A stretch of DNA of 64,000 bases, from assembly GCA_000421065.1 (NCBI GenBank), contig ATWD01000003.1, positions 62,001 to 126,000 on the forward strand, written 5' to 3'. A program made the translations under genes and the position numbers. This stretch comes from Acidobacteriaceae bacterium TAA 166 (GTDB taxonomy: Bacteria > Acidobacteriota > Terriglobia > Terriglobales > Acidobacteriaceae). Shown in pieces: positions 60,005-64,000 of this stretch (its first letter is position 1; every line of letters starts with the position of its first letter). The notes beneath the pieces are model-generated. The model did not search any database. It saw only the letters and a list, made by a program, of their open reading frames with translations, and was not told where the DNA came from.

Positions 60005-63000
60005 GTGTCTCTTGGTTTCTTGAAGTTCTGTGCTCCCGCGGTACTGATCGCACTCTTCGTTTCGTCCCCATCGTTTGCGAAGAGTCTCCCATCAACGAAC
60101 GTTCCCACTGATCCCAACGATGTCAAACGTGAAAACTTCAGCTTTGACACCAGACTCCGGTATAACAGCGCGTTAGTGAATGGGATCAAGACATTGAATG
60201 TTTTGATCGCGTCGAAGATGGGCCGTACAGATGAGGCCATCAAAAGCTTCGAAGCCTGCGGTGGCAAAGTTGGTTACCACTTCGATCCAGTCGGTTACTT
60301 CTGGGGAAGCATCCCAACAGCCGATCTTCCAAAGCTCCTTGCAGTAGAGGACATCGTTGATATCGAATTAGACGGTCCGACTAACTCAGGGGTCGATTAC
60401 ATCGAGCCAACAGACCCGGACAAGCTAAAGCCCGGAAGTGTTTGGCTTAGGCAGAAGGCGTTGAAGCCTCTCAGTGTGACAACCGCTAAGCTTCCCCTCC
60501 TCCCTGCGGACAAACTAGAAGGCGACAACCCATACTTGCCTTGGTACCTGATGGGAGTGCCGCAGTTCTTGAAGGAGCACCCGACATTTGATGGAAGAGG
60601 AACAACCATCGCTGTTGTTGAGGGCTATGGTGATCTACTTCATCCGGCGCTACAGGCCGCCCGTAGACTCGATGGAACTCCGATCTCGAAAGTGGTCGGA
60701 ATTCTCGATACGTCGGATGTCGACGATCCGTACTATGACAGAGGACGGGGATACCTTCCGACTGCCTTATCTCTGCCGATGGTCGATGAGGTCTCGACAC
60801 CAACAGCGACTCTCCGCTACCAAGGGCAAGCGTTTATCGTTCCAGCTGCGGGAACCTACAAAATTGCATTGTTCGATAACGGCGGTCGTTCGTTCTGGGT
60901 TCTTTGGAGCTTGAACAAGAACTCCGTATGGGTGGATACCAATCAAAACAATAGCTTTGCGGATGAGGCAGAGCTAAAGGACATCGCCGAACAGTTCAGC
61001 GCTGCGAACTTTCCGCAGGAATACGGTGGTCCCGATCAACCGTTTGCGAGTGCTACTAGCTTTGCAGTCTCGATCGACAGGGCGAAGTCGAATATCAAAC
61101 TTTTTGTAAACCAGGACGATCATGCTACCGGCGTCGCAAGCATCGCAGCAGGGGTGGGGTTTTTGGGAGGGAGAGGAACTGGAGTAGCCCCTGGCGCTAG
61201 GATACTCTACGTCCCGCGCGGCTCCGGGTCTCTTCATGAAGATATAAAGGCGTTCATTGCCACCGCATGTCGTCAGGATGTTGACGTTATCACGGCATCG
61301 TTTGTAATCAAGCCGATGATCGCCGGAGAAACGGTCGCTTCACTTATCTTGGATCGGCTGGCCGTTTTATACCAGAAACCCATGTTCTTTACAGCAACAG
61401 CCGGGCCGAGTTCGACGACTGACAATATTAGCGATCAAGCTACTGGGTCGCACGTGTTTGCGGTGATGGGTTACACCCCACCCGAAGTGTGGAAAGCGCT
61501 CAATGGCGTAAACGTACCGCTGCGTGACAATGATCCCGATGGTGGGGGAGAAGGACCTGCAATCAATGGTGCTCTCAAGCCCGACTTTCTCGCGCCATTT
61601 CATCAAATAGCGGCTGGAAATTGCACTCCGAACGATTGGGATCAATCCCACAGCGACGTTTCTGAAGGCTTTCGGGTTCCTCATTGTTATGTGAAGTTCG
61701 GTGGAACTTCAGGTTCGACTCCCGAAGTTGCTGCTGTGGCGGCTCTGCTTATTAGCGCCTCCAAGCAAATTAAAATCCCGATAACACTTGACCGTATTGC
61801 CTGGGCTTTGCGTAGCAGTGCTACTTATTTAGATCAGATGCCTGAGCCCATCGGTTATCAGGGATATGGTCTTCCAAACGTGCAAAACGCATGGTCATCG
61901 ATGGCGTCTGCCGAGCTGACACCATCCTTTGTGGTTACGTCACAAAGCAATGGACCTCGCGAATTCAATAGAAGACAGCCACACGCGGGCGTTGGGATTT
62001 ATGAATATGCGAACTGGCATCCGGGAATGAGCGGCTCAGCTTTCGTTACGATCACACGTAAGGATAGCGAGAATAGTCGTCGGGCGCTTTTCCTCTTGAA
62101 GTGGCGTGGAAACGACGGGACATTCATGGCACCCAACTCCGTCGTGCTTGCCTTTGATAAGCCGACCCCAGTTCCGATCGATTTCAAACTAGCAACGCCG
62201 GGAATTCATCAAGCTATCCTAGAGATCGTAGATCCAAGCACAGATCGGAGTCTAGGCAGTTTTCTCAACACGGTCGTTGCATCGCAACCTGTTGCTCTAA
62301 GTTCGACTCCGACAAGCTGGCAGGGAGAAGTCCCGCTCTCTCATGAGGTATGTCCCACGTTTGATGTGGCGGCAGGGACGTCGGTTCTCTCCGTTACTGT
62401 GACGATCTCAAAGGGGCCAGCTATTTTTTGGACTGGGCCTTCCACATCGAGGGGATCAGATAGCTACCTTCGATATTTCTTGCCGAATCAAAACCCAAAT
62501 ACCATCTTCTTCAAAGCCCCCGGCACACGTCACGTACTCATTGCCAACCCTGCGGATGGGGTCTGGGCATTCTGCGTGAGAAATCATCAAGGTGCCGCGG
62601 ACAGGCAGGGTGAAAACGTTGCGTCAATAGATGCAAGGATAGAAGTATCTCCATTTCAGCTCGCGCTGAAACTATCCGATATACACCTTCGGGCCGAACC
62701 AGATGGCCGGACGCAGATCGGGGCCGATCTTTCTGTCAAAAACATCGGAGTTGGGGTTAGACGGCCGATCATAAAGTCGGAACCAGCAATTGTCGACCGT
62801 CGTTCAATGTCCTTTCTGCCCGACAAACGAACCCTAACGGCTGATTTTGCGATTCCAGAGGAAACGTCCCAGCTGAGCCTGTTGTTTCCGAGACGCGCAG
62901 GCAATCTGACCGCTTTTGTGTACCTGTGCGGACAGAACAGTGACGAGGCGAAACGTTGCAAGCTGTTGGACGTGAAAGTTGCGACAGGTCCCTTGGACTA

Positions 63001-63406
63001 CATACGTCCCTCTCCGGGAACGTGGAAAGTCTTGCTATCAAACGATTCCTCAAGTGACACGCGTCTTGTCGATAAAACTGCGATAACTATAGTGCGCTCC
63101 GCTTTCGCAAATTCATCTGCACTAGATCTGAATCGTGGAAGTTTGACCACAACACCCCCGATACTCACCGACGAAAGTGTCCAGACTTCGCTCTCTGTCA
63201 CGACGGCTAGTCCGTCTGCCCAGACTGAGGCGCTCATAACAACGGTGTTTGACGGCGCCGAAGAGGATGAAGAGACGCCATCTAGAAAAGATTTCCGTCA
63301 CTTCTTCACGAACACTTCTCGTCCAGCAGCTGTTGGCAGGTCAATCGATTTGCTCCCCAAATCGGTGCTCAACAGTGCCTCCCTCGTAAAACGGTCGCCG
63401 CAATAG
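60005..63406 (+). CDS. Large secreted subtilisin-fold (S8) protease with Glu at the catalytic Asp position
   Basis: An 1133-aa exported protein. GTG at 60005 follows GAGGG and starts a signal peptide (FCAPAVLIALFVSSPSFA); the frame is open from 59972. After a propeptide-like region, the S8 core aligns gap-free at the first triad block: canonical AVIDSGID..HP reads AVVEGYGDLLHP, so the catalytic Asp is Glu206. His373 lies in DDHATGVASIAAG and Ser569 in GGTSGSTPEVAAVAALL, so the other two residues are kept. About 450 residues beyond the core are beta-rich (TITRKDSENSRRALFLLKWR, LSVKNIGVGVRRPIIKSEPA) and probably form Ig-like domains. It follows the sigma/anti-sigma pair and precedes a TonB receptor. 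Whether it is an active protease is uncertain. Confidence 0.85.
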   Translation: MSLGFLKFCAPAVLIALFVSSPSFAKSLPSTNVPTDPNDVKRENFSFDTRLRYNSALVNGIKTLNVLIASKMGRTDEAIKSFEACGGKVGYHFDPVGYFWGSIPTADLPKLLAVEDIVDIELDGPTNSGVDYIEPTDPDKLKPGSVWLRQKALKPLSVTTAKLPLLPADKLEGDNPYLPWYLMGVPQFLKEHPTFDGRGTTIAVVEGYGDLLHPALQAARRLDGTPISKVVGILDTSDVDDPYYDRGRGYLPTALSLPMVDEVSTPTATLRYQGQAFIVPAAGTYKIALFDNGGRSFWVLWSLNKNSVWVDTNQNNSFADEAELKDIAEQFSAANFPQEYGGPDQPFASATSFAVSIDRAKSNIKLFVNQDDHATGVASIAAGVGFLGGRGTGVAPGARILYVPRGSGSLHEDIKAFIATACRQDVDVITASFVIKPMIAGETVASLILDRLAVLYQKPMFFTATAGPSSTTDNISDQATGSHVFAVMGYTPPEVWKALNGVNVPLRDNDPDGGGEGPAINGALKPDFLAPFHQIAAGNCTPNDWDQSHSDVSEGFRVPHCYVKFGGTSGSTPEVAAVAALLISASKQIKIPITLDRIAWALRSSATYLDQMPEPIGYQGYGLPNVQNAWSSMASAELTPSFVVTSQSNGPREFNRRQPHAGVGIYEYANWHPGMSGSAFVTITRKDSENSRRALFLLKWRGNDGTFMAPNSVVLAFDKPTPVPIDFKLATPGIHQAILEIVDPSTDRSLGSFLNTVVASQPVALSSTPTSWQGEVPLSHEVCPTFDVAAGTSVLSVTVTISKGPAIFWTGPSTSRGSDSYLRYFLPNQNPNTIFFKAPGTRHVLIANPADGVWAFCVRNHQGAADRQGENVASIDARIEVSPFQLALKLSDIHLRAEPDGRTQIGADLSVKNIGVGVRRPIIKSEPAIVDRRSMSFLPDKRTLTADFAIPEETSQLSLLFPRRAGNLTAFVYLCGQNSDEAKRCKLLDVKVATGPLDYIRPSPGTWKVLLSNDSSSDTRLVDKTAITIVRSAFANSSALDLNRGSLTTTPPILTDESVQTSLSVTTASPSAQTEALITTVFDGAEEDEETPSRKDFRHFFTNTSRPAAVGRSIDLLPKSVLNSASLVKRSPQ

Positions 63407-63526
63407 CGATGGCAGTGTTGTAGCGCGCAAGTGGAAATCGCCGCGCCCGATTGCCACGTGATTGTGAATCCGTGGAAACCGACAACCCAATTTAGCCTCA
63501 GCCAAGTTTCTCTCAGGAGTTACACA

Positions 63527-64000
63527 ATGAACGTCCGTCGATTAGTTCAAATGCTCGCCCTGCTTATAGCATTTGCTTCCGTCCCAATATGTCATGCTCA
63601 GGGCATCAGCGCTTCTATTGGGGGAATTGTCAAAGATCGCAGTGATTTAGCCATTCCAGGTACAGAGATAACCTTGACAAACAAAGAGACTAGAGTGGCG
63701 TCTAGTACACTTACAAACAAATCAGGAGTCTACCGAGTGCCGGGACTCCGACCCGGCGGCTACGTACTACACGCTGAGAAGCATGGCTTCAAATATGCCG
63801 AGCTGCAGAACATACAACTCACAGTCGGCCAAGAGCTAGTGCAGGACATTCGCCTCCAGGTTGGTACAGTTGACCAAGTTGTCTCCGTCAACGTTGAAGA
63901 GGCGGAGGTTAACACGTCAAACGGAGCAGTCACAACTGTAATTGGCAAACAATTGATCGACAACTTGCCGGTAAATGGTCGAAGCTTAGCGACCTTGTTC
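63527..64000 (+). CDS. TonB-dependent receptor, Oar-like, 3' end cut by window edge
   Basis: The first 158 codons of an outer-membrane receptor. AGGAG eight bases before the ATG, a signal peptide (MLALLIAFASVPICHAQ), a CarboxypepD_reg-like domain (ASIGGIVKDRSDLAIPGTEI, SGVYRVPGLRPGGYVLHAEK) and the start of the plug (QLIDNLPVNGRSLATLF) are visible. It is 120 bases after the subtilase gene and probably belongs to the same sigma-controlled group. Confidence 0.88.
   Translation, partial: MNVRRLVQMLALLIAFASVPICHAQGISASIGGIVKDRSDLAIPGTEITLTNKETRVASSTLTNKSGVYRVPGLRPGGYVLHAEKHGFKYAELQNIQLTVGQELVQDIRLQVGTVDQVVSVNVEEAEVNTSNGAVTTVIGKQLIDNLPVNGRSLATLF

Noticed and set aside
1..64000. CRISPR arrays, tRNA/rRNA genes, IS elements, prophage genes
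   Set aside because: Looked for and not seen: no regular short repeats with spacers, no cloverleaf or rRNA-like segments, no transposase or integrase motifs.

Overview
The window looks like chromosome of a soil-type Acidobacteriota (Terriglobia; Terriglobus/Granulicella/Edaphobacter-like). This is inferred from protein style: several large secreted TonB-dependent receptors with an N-terminal carboxypeptidase-regulatory-like (CarboxypepD_reg) fold, a winged-helix regulator fused to a membrane anchor, NHL/Ig-like secreted proteins with a two-helix 'LTGC' tail, and a sigma-54/PAS/DUF4118 regulator. No rRNA, tRNA, CRISPR array, IS transposase or phage gene was found.

Layout. (1) 1-11.2 kb: oxidative D-xylose module. 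It holds a YjhG/YagF-type D-xylonate dehydratase (cut by the left edge), a divergent TonB-dependent receptor, an E. coli-like XylR, a Caulobacter XylB-like xylose dehydrogenase, a PQQ/cytochrome c aldose dehydrogenase and a Tat-exported sugar isomerase/epimerase-like TIM barrel. Two intergenic regions share the same bipartite element with identical spacing, which looks like the XylR operator. (2) 11.2-20.9 kb: a frameshifted TlpA fragment, a membrane-anchored winged-helix regulator divergent from a second receptor, a secreted His-rich protein and a secreted GDPD-GH18 fusion. (3) 20.9-28 kb: a sparse region, then a metallophosphoesterase, a RES/Xre toxin-antitoxin pair, an intact TlpA-like thioredoxin, an isochorismatase-fold hydrolase, and a two-gene unit of a signal-less V8-like protease plus an unrecognised protein. 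(4) 28-34.4 kb: an HD hydrolase, two unrecognised proteins divergent from an XRE repressor with repeated operator-like sequences, LuxR- and AraC-type regulators, and 1 kb without a convincing gene.

(5) 34.4-46.5 kb: heme acquisition on the minus strand (FecR, STN-domain receptor, heme oxygenase, TonB). The matching ECF sigma factor lies 6 kb away, separated by two plus-strand genes for secreted beta-propeller/Ig proteins. (6) 46.8-51.7 kb: PchR-like AraC regulator, FyuA-like siderophore receptor, SnoaL-like secreted protein and a membrane protein. (7) 51.7-57.4 kb: a DUF4118-PAS-sigma-54 regulator split by an apparent frameshift, an OmpR-type response regulator and three XRE-type regulators. 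(8) 57.5-64 kb: an ECF sigma factor, its zinc-finger anti-sigma, a very large secreted subtilase whose catalytic Asp position is Glu, and the start of a fifth TonB-dependent receptor cut by the right edge.

The overall theme is sensing, uptake and periplasmic oxidation or hydrolysis of plant and microbial polymers plus iron/heme, with many local regulators. Identifications rest on motif recognition by eye; no database search was run.
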